From the NCBI GenBank assembly GCA_030829155.1, contig JAURBD010000067.1, positions 1 through 8,719 on the forward strand: a stretch of DNA of 8,719 nucleotides, read 5' to 3'. Shown here piece by piece: positions 1 to 6,315 of the stretch. Each line of letters opens with the position of its first letter. Positions within the stretch are counted from its first letter, which is position 1. Under the pieces are notes generated by a model, which was given only the letters and a program-made list of their open reading frames with translations, did not search any database and was not told where the DNA came from. The position numbers were made by a program, and so were the translations under genes. Origin of the DNA: Flavobacteriaceae bacterium. GTDB taxonomy: Bacteria; Bacteroidota; Bacteroidia; Flavobacteriales; Flavobacteriaceae.

Positions 1-213
1 AAAGTACGGTCTCTAGGGATTTGTAGTAAAAAAATTCCTTTTGTGTGTTTTTAATTTCTTTGCACATTTTTTGAGTTTAATAACAAAATAAAACAACTAA
101 TTAAAATCCATCAAAAAATCTTTTTGAATCTAAGATTTTCCTTGAAAATGCAACGTTTTAAGATAAAAATAAATTAAAACCTCCGTTTTATTTCAAAATA
201 TGAAAAATGTGTT
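1..213. other. AT-rich region without a recognisable gene
   Basis: This stretch is very rich in A and T and holds no reading frame that I can assign. On the plus strand all three frames close within the first 54 bases, so at most the last few codons of an upstream gene could be here, and none looks like a known C-terminus. On the minus strand a 22-codon frame runs from an ATG at 67 to the window edge, but its start does not match a family I know. A weak hairpin (arms 175-180 and 185-190) is present but is not a convincing terminator. Confidence 0.6.
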
Positions 214-242
214 TTTGGATTAGAATAAAAAGGTTATTTTTG
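214..242 (+). promoter_or_regulatory. Bacteroidota-type promoter for the TPR-ribH-mutL operon
   Basis: TTTG at 214-217 (-33 element) is followed after 17 bp by TATTTTTG at 235-242. This matches the Bacteroidota primary sigma consensus TAnnTTTG (-7) in full, with a spacing in the accepted range. Transcription would start near 248-250, about 10 nt before the ATG at 260, leaving a very short leader with no Shine-Dalgarno sequence, which is normal in this phylum. It is the only full match to the pair that I found in the upstream region. The match is direct; its use in the cell is inferred. Confidence 0.7.
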
Positions 243-259
243 AGACATAAAAAACTACA

Positions 260-1024
260 ATGGCTACATATAAAAAACGCGGGGCAAAAAAATCAGTAAC
301 TAAGGCTGAAGTTGGCGAAAATCAAACAGATAGTACAACAGCTGAGGTATTTGAAACACTTGACACATCAGCATCTAAGGCTGAAGAGTTTGTTGCAAAA
401 TATCAGAATATTATTTTGATTGTAATAGGTGTTTTAACTGTTGGAGTTTTGGGTTCTTTAGGGTATCAATCTTTTGTAGTTGAACCAACTTCTAGCGAAG
501 CAGTTGGGGAATTGAATCAAGCACAATACTATTTTAACTTAGCGGTTAACGGACAAGACAGTGATTCGCTTTATGCTCGCTCTATTCGAGGTGGAGAAGG
601 GAAATACGGTTTTGATGATATCATTGAAAACTACAGCGGTACTCCTGCTTCTGATCTCGCATATTTTAGTGCTGGAATGGCTTATTTGAACATGAAGGAT
701 TACAACAGTGCTATAGAATATTTGAAGGATTTTAGTTCTGATGATATTTTATTAAGCGCCATTGCTAAAGGCTCTATAGGTGATTCTTATGTACAACTTG
801 ACCAAGACGATAAAGCACTTGATTATTACATCAAAGCAATTAATTCCAGTGAAAACGATTACACTACACCAAAATATTTGTTCAAGGCTGGATTACTCAG
901 TAGTGCTTTAGAAAAAAACAGTCAAGCATTATCTTATTTTAAGCGTATCAAAGACGAGTATCCAAATTCTACTGAAGCTGCTCAAGTTGATATTCAGATT
1001 GGACGTCTAGAAAATCTTAAATAG
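260..1024 (+). CDS. Membrane-anchored tetratricopeptide repeat protein (YfgM-like)
   Basis: A 254-residue protein with a basic N-terminus (residues 1-12), a polar cytoplasmic stretch, one membrane segment at about 50-73, and a soluble C-terminal part made of helical repeats. TPR-like pairs can be seen at about 130-160 (DLAYFSAGMAYLNMKDYNSA), 168-198 (GDSYVQLDQDDKALDYY) and 205-235 (ALEKNSQALSYF). Length and layout fit the flavobacterial TPR protein usually encoded just before ribH, which resembles E. coli YfgM, a single-pass protein with periplasmic TPRs linked to the SecYEG translocon. TPRs bind proteins, so a scaffold or chaperone role at the membrane is likely, but no partner can be named from sequence. 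It is the first gene after the promoter and ends 5 bp before ribH, so the two are probably co-transcribed. There is no cleavable signal peptide; the anchor is internal. Confidence 0.88.
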   Translation: MATYKKRGAKKSVTKAEVGENQTDSTTAEVFETLDTSASKAEEFVAKYQNIILIVIGVLTVGVLGSLGYQSFVVEPTSSEAVGELNQAQYYFNLAVNGQDSDSLYARSIRGGEGKYGFDDIIENYSGTPASDLAYFSAGMAYLNMKDYNSAIEYLKDFSSDDILLSAIAKGSIGDSYVQLDQDDKALDYYIKAINSSENDYTTPKYLFKAGLLSSALEKNSQALSYFKRIKDEYPNSTEAAQVDIQIGRLENLK

Positions 1025-1029
1025 CTTTT

Positions 1030-1512
1030 ATGGCAACGGTTAATTCTAATTTATCCGTTTATGATTCTGACCAAGTCCCATCTGGAGAAAACTTGTCAGT
1101 AGCTCTTGTTCTTTCGGAATGGAATCCTCAAATAACAGAATCACTCTATAAAGGAGCTTTTGATACCTTACGAAAGCATAAAGTTGCTGAGAACAATATT
1201 TCTAAGATTAATGTCCCAGGAAGTTTCGAATTGATTTATGGAGCAAAACATGCTCAGTCGAAGGGGGTTGATGTTGTCATTGCAATAGGAAGTGTAATTC
1301 AAGGAGAAACCAAACATTTTGATTTTGTTTGTCAAGGAGTATCCCAAGGAATTAAAGATTTAAATATTCAATCAAAGATTCCAGTTATTTTTTGTGTTCT
1401 AACAGACAATACTCTCCAACAAGCCATTGATCGATCGGGGGGACAATTTGGTAACAAAGGTATTGAAGCTGCTGTTTCGGCCCTAAAAATGGCTCATCTT
1501 TCTAAGCAATAA
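1030..1512 (+). CDS. ribH: 6,7-dimethyl-8-ribityllumazine synthase
   Basis: RibH condenses 5-amino-6-ribitylamino-uracil with 3,4-dihydroxy-2-butanone 4-phosphate to give lumazine, the penultimate step of riboflavin synthesis, in the cytoplasm. At 160 residues it has the normal family length. Visible landmarks are the substrate-binding SEWNPQIT (29-36), VPGSFE (62-67), the GETKHFDFV segment (92-100) with the catalytic His at 96, the LTDNTLQQAIDRSG segment (124-137) with the phosphate-binding Arg at 135, and NKG (142-144). All expected active-site residues are present. The first 20 or so residues form a short polar extension before the core strand. The ATG is 5 bp after the TPR stop and has no Shine-Dalgarno sequence. 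No other rib gene is nearby, so the pathway is scattered, and no FMN riboswitch is visible in the 259-base leader. Confidence 0.96.
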   Translation: MATVNSNLSVYDSDQVPSGENLSVALVLSEWNPQITESLYKGAFDTLRKHKVAENNISKINVPGSFELIYGAKHAQSKGVDVVIAIGSVIQGETKHFDFVCQGVSQGIKDLNIQSKIPVIFCVLTDNTLQQAIDRSGGQFGNKGIEAAVSALKMAHLSKQ

Positions 1513-1579
1513 GTTTTCAACATTTCATCTAGTTCTAGGGAATCAGAATTGGGATTCTAGTAAAATCAATGTATTTTTA

Positions 1580-1596
1580 TATTTTAAGTTAAAATA
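1580..1596. repeat. 17-bp perfect palindrome just before the orphan gene start
   Basis: TATTTTAA at 1580-1587 and TTAAAATA at 1589-1596 are exact reverse complements around a single G, ending 3 bases before the ATG at 1600. It lies in the 87-bp ribH-to-orphan gap, the longest gap within the plus-strand gene block. It could be a protein-binding site or part of a start-region structure, but an A/T-only palindrome of this size can arise by chance in such AT-rich DNA, and a 1-nt loop cannot form a real hairpin at full length. Confidence 0.3.
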
Positions 1597-1599
1597 CTC

Positions 1600-1890
1600 A
1601 TGTTCAAAACAAATCTTTTTAAACTTAATCGTAATAAACGATATAATTATACACCTCGGTACTATCAAGGTAAAACAATTGAAAACCTTTATGATTTTGA
1701 TTCGAAGTTTATTAAATACCGTGATACTTATAACTCCAATGATTTGGGGAAGAAATGGGAAGAGGTACGTCTGGAAAGCCGAAACCGATCTAATTGGTCA
1801 GTCACTCCTACTTTATTCATTATTACAGCGGTTTTATGCCTTATTTTTATGTTTATTATTGATTTTGATCTATCTATCTTTTCTGCCTAA
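1600..1890 (+). CDS. Small conserved membrane protein of unknown function
   Basis: A 96-residue protein with a strongly basic N-terminus (Lys and Arg at 3-20), the motif YNYTPRYY (15-22), a polar charged middle, and one hydrophobic segment at about 70-88 followed by a short acidic tail ending DFDLSIF (88-94). The basic N-terminus predicts a cytoplasmic N-terminus with the C-terminus outside. From memory, homologues with the same two end motifs sit between ribH and mutL in other Flavobacteriia and are sometimes labelled riboflavin synthase subunit beta, apparently only because of the neighbour; nothing in this sequence supports an enzyme role. The stop is 3 bp before the mutL ATG, so it is co-translated with mutL. 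The gene is real because of these conserved ends and its tight fit between neighbours. Function is unknown. Confidence 0.8.
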   Translation: MFKTNLFKLNRNKRYNYTPRYYQGKTIENLYDFDSKFIKYRDTYNSNDLGKKWEEVRLESRNRSNWSVTPTLFIITAVLCLIFMFIIDFDLSIFSA

Positions 1891-1893
1891 TCC

Positions 1894-3687
1894 ATGGGAG
1901 ATATCATAACATTATTACCCGATCATGTTGCTAATCAGATTGCAGCTGGGGAGGTAGTCCAACGACCAGCTTCTGTTGTAAAAGAGTTGTTGGAAAATGC
2001 AATTGATGCAGAATCTAGCCATGTTCAATTAATTATCAAGGAGGGGGGTAAAACACTCATTCAAGTCATTGATGATGGAAAAGGGATGAGTATTACAGAT
2101 GCTCGAATGGCATTTGAACGTCATGCAACTTCCAAAATAAAATCAGCTTCTGATCTTTTTGAATTACATACCAAGGGTTTTAGAGGTGAAGCATTGGCAT
2201 CTATCGCTGCAGTTGCTCATGTTGAAATGTTGACCTGTAGTTTAGAAGATGAAATAGCTACACAAATAAAAATTATTGGAAGTGATATTCAAGAACAAGA
2301 ACCCGTTGTAGCTCCTAAAGGGACTTCTATTGCTGTTAAGAATTTGTTTTTTAACATCCCAGCTCGAAGAAATTTTTTAAAATCTAACGCTGTTGAATTA
2401 CGACATATTATTGACGAATTTCATAGAGTTGCTTTAGCTCATCCGCAAATTGCATTTACTTTTTTTCAAGGAGGCAATGAGTTATTTGATTTACCAGCAA
2501 CCAATTTAAGAAAAAGGATCAGTCATATTTTTGGATCTAAGATGGATGAAAAGCTAGTTCCTGTTGAAGAATCAACATCGGTATCATCTGTTTCGGGATT
2601 TGTTTTAAAACCAGCTGCAGCAAAGAGAACCAGAGGACATCAATTTTTCTTTGTAAATGAACGATTCATCAGAAGTCCTTTTATGCATCACGCCATTATG
2701 AATGCTTATGAAGGTTTATTACCAGAAGGAACTGTTCCCGGATATTTTATTTTTTTTAGTCTAGATCCGAAGACTATTGATATTAATATTCATCCAACTA
2801 AAACAGAAGTTAAGTTTGAGGATGAACAAAGTTTGTATGCCATTTTGCGTTCATGTGTAAAACACAGTCTCGGGATGTTTAGTGTTGCACCAACACTAGA
2901 TTTTGATCGCAACCCTAATTTAGATACTCCTTATAATCAAATCAACAAGCAAGCTGAAATTCCAAACCTTGAAGTTGACTCTAACTTCAATCCATTTAAA
3001 AATCCAGATGCACAACGTTTTTCAAAACCCAAAGAAGCTAGTTGGGAGAGTTTGTATGTTGAGGTTGAATCTCAAACAATTCCAACACTTTTGGGACATG
3101 AAAGCATAGAGCATAAAACTTATGATGCTGTAAAGCTCTTTCAATTAATGAATCGATACATCGTTAGTTCTATTGGTTCAGGACTTTTGATAATCGATCA
3201 GCAACGAGCGCATGAGCGAATATTGTATGAACAATTTCTAAAAACCATTACTCAAAAACAAATTGCTAGTCAACAATTATTATTTCCATATTCTTTGTAT
3301 TTGACCCCAACTCAACAAGTACTATTATCTGATCTAGAAGATGTTCTATCAGAAGCGGGTTTTGTTTTTGAACGAAATACAAAAACAAATATTACCATAA
3401 AAGGGATTCCTGTTTCTAGTTCTGAGAATGAAATTCCTCATATTTTCGAAAATTTATTTGCTTCCTTAGAAAGTGATTTACCTAGCGATAGTTTTAGTCA
3501 ATCCGATGTGTTGTCCAAATCTTTGGCTAAAACCTTATCAATTAAAAGGGGAGTATCAATGAAACCCATTGAACAACAAGGACTTTTAGATGATTTATTT
3601 GCTTGTAAAGAAACTCAAATATCTCCATTTAATAGACAAATTTTTGTTATTTTAACTCAAGAAGAATTAGAGAAAAAATTGAATTAA
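1894..3687 (+). CDS. mutL: DNA mismatch repair protein MutL
   Basis: MutL couples mismatch recognition by MutS to strand removal; it is a GHKL-type ATPase that dimerises. At 597 residues it has normal length. The N-terminal ATPase shows all motifs: ELLENAIDA (31-39; catalytic Glu31 and Mg-binding Asn35), DDGKGM (60-65), TKGFRGEAL (93-101) and NIPARRNF (154-161). The transducer domain has FFFVNERFIRSP (251-262) and INIHPTKTEVKF (297-308). A variable linker covers about 335-400, and the dimerisation domain begins near 410. The endonuclease motif DQHA(X)2E(X)4E appears as DQQRAHERILYE (435-446): the Asp and both Glu are kept, but HA is replaced by QR. The C-terminal zinc motif CPHGRP is SPFNRQ (577-582), with Cys and His lost. 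Nicking activity is therefore doubtful. The stop overlaps the start of the next gene by one base. Confidence 0.96.
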   Translation: MGDIITLLPDHVANQIAAGEVVQRPASVVKELLENAIDAESSHVQLIIKEGGKTLIQVIDDGKGMSITDARMAFERHATSKIKSASDLFELHTKGFRGEALASIAAVAHVEMLTCSLEDEIATQIKIIGSDIQEQEPVVAPKGTSIAVKNLFFNIPARRNFLKSNAVELRHIIDEFHRVALAHPQIAFTFFQGGNELFDLPATNLRKRISHIFGSKMDEKLVPVEESTSVSSVSGFVLKPAAAKRTRGHQFFFVNERFIRSPFMHHAIMNAYEGLLPEGTVPGYFIFFSLDPKTIDINIHPTKTEVKFEDEQSLYAILRSCVKHSLGMFSVAPTLDFDRNPNLDTPYNQINKQAEIPNLEVDSNFNPFKNPDAQRFSKPKEASWESLYVEVESQTIPTLLGHESIEHKTYDAVKLFQLMNRYIVSSIGSGLLIIDQQRAHERILYEQFLKTITQKQIASQQLLFPYSLYLTPTQQVLLSDLEDVLSEAGFVFERNTKTNITIKGIPVSSSENEIPHIFENLFASLESDLPSDSFSQSDVLSKSLAKTLSIKRGVSMKPIEQQGLLDDLFACKETQISPFNRQIFVILTQEELEKKLN

Positions 3688-4427
3688 TGGGAAGAATTAC
3701 CGACACCATAAAACACTTGCTTATTATAAATGGAATTTTTTTCCTTACGGTTAATCTTTTTGGTGATGAGGTTTATAATTGGTTCGCACTTCACTATTTT
3801 AAAAACCCTCGTTTTGAATTATGGCAACCCCTTACTCATATGTTTATGCATGGAAGTTTTAATCATATTTTATTCAATATGTTTGGATTGTATATGTTTG
3901 GATCTCCTCTAGAACAATTGTGGGGAAGGAATAAATTTATCTTCTTTTATCTTTCTGCTGGTTTTGGAGCAGCAATAATTCAGTTAGTAGTTTATCACTT
4001 TCAATTCAGTTCGGTTTTCTCAGAGTTGATGGATTTAGGTTATGGGCAAGATGCTATAGAAAAAATACTGGATAGTGGTCAATACAATAGGTCAATATTA
4101 GAAAGAATTAGTGAAGATCAGTTGACCGGATTTTATCAATCTTACTATGCTTCAATGGTAGGCGCCTCTGGAGCTTTGTACGGTATTTTAGTTGCTTTTG
4201 CAATGTTGTTTCCTAATGCCGAATTATATTTAATGTTTATTCCTGTTCCCGTAAAGGCAAAGTATTTGATTCCATTTATGATTTTGGGAGACCTCTTCTT
4301 TGGATTTAGTTCCTTTTCTATTGGACCTATTGCTCACTTTGCCCATTTGGGTGGTGCAATAACAGGTTTTATAATCATGCGTTATTGGAAAAAGAGTCAG
4401 TTTGATAATAATCGATGGGACTTATGA
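3687..4427 (+). CDS. Rhomboid family intramembrane serine protease (first of two)
   Basis: Rhomboids cut membrane proteins within the bilayer using a Ser-His dyad. This 246-residue protein has the six-helix core: the first hydrophobic helix at about 10-26, the HMFMHGSFNHILFN segment (51-64) with the conserved His and Asn of helix 2, a third helix at about 83-104, GASGALYG (159-166) with nucleophile Ser161, a fifth helix at about 191-206, and AHFAHLGGAITG (216-227) with catalytic His220. All catalytic residues are intact, so an active protease is expected. A polar, acidic loop of about 45 residues (108-153) lies between helix 3 and the catalytic helix, longer than in E. coli GlpG. The ATG shares its A with the mutL stop (TAATG), and its TGA overlaps the next start (ATGA), so translation of mutL and both rhomboids is likely coupled. 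The substrate is unknown. Confidence 0.93.
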   Translation: MGRITDTIKHLLIINGIFFLTVNLFGDEVYNWFALHYFKNPRFELWQPLTHMFMHGSFNHILFNMFGLYMFGSPLEQLWGRNKFIFFYLSAGFGAAIIQLVVYHFQFSSVFSELMDLGYGQDAIEKILDSGQYNRSILERISEDQLTGFYQSYYASMVGASGALYGILVAFAMLFPNAELYLMFIPVPVKAKYLIPFMILGDLFFGFSSFSIGPIAHFAHLGGAITGFIIMRYWKKSQFDNNRWDL

Positions 4428-5293
4428 GAATTTTAGAGAATTTAAAATATAAATTTCAAAGATTTTCAATTTCGGAAAAATTGATTGTAATTAATGTCAT
4501 TTTTTTTATAATCCCTTTTTTTCTACAAACCCTTTTTTACCTTTTTAAAATTCCAATTACATCTTTTCTTTCCTGGTTTGAATTGTTACCAAATTTTGAA
4601 ATTCTTTTTTATCGTCCATGGACTATAGTAACTTATGGTTTTTTGCATGGTGGGTTTAGTCATATCCTTTGGAATATGATACTTCTATTTTTTGCATCTC
4701 GTTTGTACTTGAATTTATTTTCGGAGAAGCAATTTCTTAAAAATTATTTTCTTGGAATTATTACTGGCGGTATTGTTTTTTTAATAAGCTATAATGTATT
4801 TCCTGTTTTTAACGGAATATATCCACCACTGGTAGGATCTTCAGCAGGTGTCATGTCTATTTTAATTTTTGTAGCAACCTACACTCCAAATCAAGAGGTT
4901 AGAGTTATTTTCTTTAATGTAAAGTTGCAGTACATTGGAATTGCACTTGTTGTCCTGGATATTCTTCAAATACCTGATGGAAATGCTGGCGGTAGAATAG
5001 CACATTTGGGAGGAGCTTTAATTGGTTTTATTTATGCAAATCAATTGCAAAAAGGGATTGATATTGGAATTTTTTTCGATCGTATGTGGAATTATATAAA
5101 TTCATTTTTTAATGTTAATAAAAAGAACAATATGCGAACCGTTCATCGATCAAAAAATTCTCCTAAAGAAAACTCAAAGAATTTACGTCAAGAAAAAATT
5201 GATTCAATTCTTGACAAAATCAGCAAGTCTGGTTACGAGAGTCTAACACAAAAAGAAAAGGATTTTTTGTTTAAAGCAGGAAAAAATAATTAA
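4424..5293 (+). CDS. Rhomboid family intramembrane serine protease (second of two) with C-terminal cytoplasmic tail
   Basis: A 289-residue rhomboid. The start chosen is the ATG at 4424, which forms an ATGA overlap with the stop of the first rhomboid; an in-frame ATG at 4415 would add only three residues. Numbered from 4424: helix 1 at about 19-41, the YGFLHGGFSHILWNM segment (71-85) with the helix 2 His and Asn, VGSSAG (137-142) with nucleophile Ser140, and IAHLGGALIG (192-201) with catalytic His194. After the last helix there is a tail of about 80 residues, basic in its middle and ending in a motif with ILDKISKSGYESLTQKEKDF (262-281). I recognise this ending as the DUF6576-type tail found on many Bacteroidota rhomboids; its role is unknown. 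The protein lacks the long helix 3-4 loop of its neighbour, so the pair is not a recent duplication. Confidence 0.92.
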   Translation: MRILENLKYKFQRFSISEKLIVINVIFFIIPFFLQTLFYLFKIPITSFLSWFELLPNFEILFYRPWTIVTYGFLHGGFSHILWNMILLFFASRLYLNLFSEKQFLKNYFLGIITGGIVFLISYNVFPVFNGIYPPLVGSSAGVMSILIFVATYTPNQEVRVIFFNVKLQYIGIALVVLDILQIPDGNAGGRIAHLGGALIGFIYANQLQKGIDIGIFFDRMWNYINSFFNVNKKNNMRTVHRSKNSPKENSKNLRQEKIDSILDKISKSGYESLTQKEKDFLFKAGKNN

Positions 5294-5307
5294 ACCCTAA
5301 AATCCAT

Positions 5308-6315
5308 ATGAAACTGACCTTATTTGAAAAAATTGCCTTACTGATTAACATTCCGTTATTAATTTTTCAATTGATGTTAATGGGAAGTGTACCTTCTTTT
5401 TTTGAGTTTTCAATATTAAATTTATTTGTCCCAGCAATAGTATTGGTTAATGTAGCTTTTTTTTTTTACTGGTTATTAAAAATGAAGGGTGTCTTTTTGT
5501 TGTTTATGATCACCTTTCTAATTGGATATGGAGAATGGGGCCTTTTATATCAATTTCCAAGAACTGCAGAGCGAAAGGATGCTAATACTTTTAAAGTAAT
5601 GAACTATAATGTTCGTCTTTTTAATCGTTACGGATGGATAAAAGATGTTGATGTTCCTAAGAGAATGCAAAATTTCGTTGATCAAGAACAACCTGATATC
5701 ATTTGTTTACAAGAATACTCCAAAAAGGAAGCACCCAAATTTTCCTCTTATCCATATCGTTATATTCAACCGATTCAATCCAATGGAAAATCTGGAGTTG
5801 CAATACTTTCAAAATTTCCAATAATTAATAGTGGTTATATCAATTTTGCTAATTCCTCTAATAGCGGTATTTTTTCAGATATTGAATATCGAGGCAAAAA
5901 AGCTCGTATTTATAATTTACATCTAGAATCATTGAGAATCGATTTACAGGATACTCTTATTACCAAAGTAAATTCTGAGAGGCTACAACTCAAATTTAAT
6001 CAGGTTTTTAAAAAACAATTGGAACAAATAAAGCAGTTTCAAGAGATAGATAAAGAAAACAATTACCCCTCCATTATATGTACAGACTTGAATAATTCTC
6101 AGTTTTCTAAGATTTATAGATTATTAAGAAAAAATCATTTAGATACTTTTGTAGAGGCAGGGACAGGTCTTGGAACCACATTTAACTTTTCATTTTTCCC
6201 CCTTCGTATTGATTTTATATTTTCAGATCCAATTTTTCAGGTCAATACCTTTAATTCATACGATATAAAATTATCGGATCATTTACCTATAATTACAACT
6301 TTAGCATGGGATTAA
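5308..6315 (+). CDS. Membrane-anchored endonuclease/exonuclease/phosphatase-fold protein
   Basis: A 335-residue protein with two to three hydrophobic helices at the N-terminus (about 8-26, 35-56 and 60-80) and a C-terminal EEP domain from about 95 on, placed by prediction outside or at the membrane face. Family motifs are all present: MNYNVRLF (98-105, Asn101), DIICLQEY (130-137, Glu136), YNLHLES (202-208, His205), CTDLNN (258-263, in place of the usual GDFN; Asp260 and Asn262 kept), RIDFIF (300-305, Asp302) and SDHLPI (323-328, Asp324-His325). A metal-dependent phosphodiester or phosphomonoester hydrolase is expected; the family includes nucleases, sphingomyelinases and inositol phosphatases, and the substrate cannot be read from sequence. 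It follows rhomboid 2 by 14 bp and is the last gene of the plus-strand block. Its 3' end overlaps the WbqC-like gene by 23 bp. Confidence 0.88.
   Translation: MKLTLFEKIALLINIPLLIFQLMLMGSVPSFFEFSILNLFVPAIVLVNVAFFFYWLLKMKGVFLLFMITFLIGYGEWGLLYQFPRTAERKDANTFKVMNYNVRLFNRYGWIKDVDVPKRMQNFVDQEQPDIICLQEYSKKEAPKFSSYPYRYIQPIQSNGKSGVAILSKFPIINSGYINFANSSNSGIFSDIEYRGKKARIYNLHLESLRIDLQDTLITKVNSERLQLKFNQVFKKQLEQIKQFQEIDKENNYPSIICTDLNNSQFSKIYRLLRKNHLDTFVEAGTGLGTTFNFSFFPLRIDFIFSDPIFQVNTFNSYDIKLSDHLPIITTLAWD
5457..5467 (+). repeat. Run of 11 T inside the EEP gene
   Basis: An uninterrupted T11 tract encodes the end of Ala50, Phe51-53 and the start of Tyr54 in the second N-terminal membrane helix. A one-base slip would stop translation before the catalytic domain. 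It is the longest homopolymer I noticed in the window; T8 runs also occur in rhomboid 2 (4500-4507) and mutL (2750-2757). Confidence 0.85.

Noticed and set aside
1..67. Minus-strand frame of 22 codons from ATG at 67 to the window edge, possibly the start of a divergent gene such as recF
   Set aside because: The predicted start does not resemble RecF or any family I know, no promoter match precedes it, and an open frame of this length is expected by chance.
175..190. Hairpin TAAAAC-CTCC-GTTTTA followed by TTT, a possible terminator of an upstream gene
   Set aside because: The six-pair stem has one G-C pair and only a three-T tail, so it would be very weak; similar structures are expected in such AT-rich DNA.
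1535..1560. Imperfect hairpin after ribH (CTAG..AATC / GATT..CTAG), a possible terminator
   Set aside because: The stem has a two-base bulge, only eight pairs, and no T-tract follows it, so it does not meet the usual terminator pattern.
1549..1579. Second promoter before the small orphan gene (TTG at 1549-1551, TATTTTTA at 1572-1579)
   Set aside because: The -7 element lacks the conserved final G of TAnnTTTG and the -33 part is only TTG. It may have weak activity but cannot be supported from sequence.
4415..4426. ATG at 4415 as start of the second rhomboid
   Set aside because: ATG at 4424 gives the classical ATGA overlap with the preceding stop and loses only three residues, so it is preferred, though the upstream start cannot be excluded.
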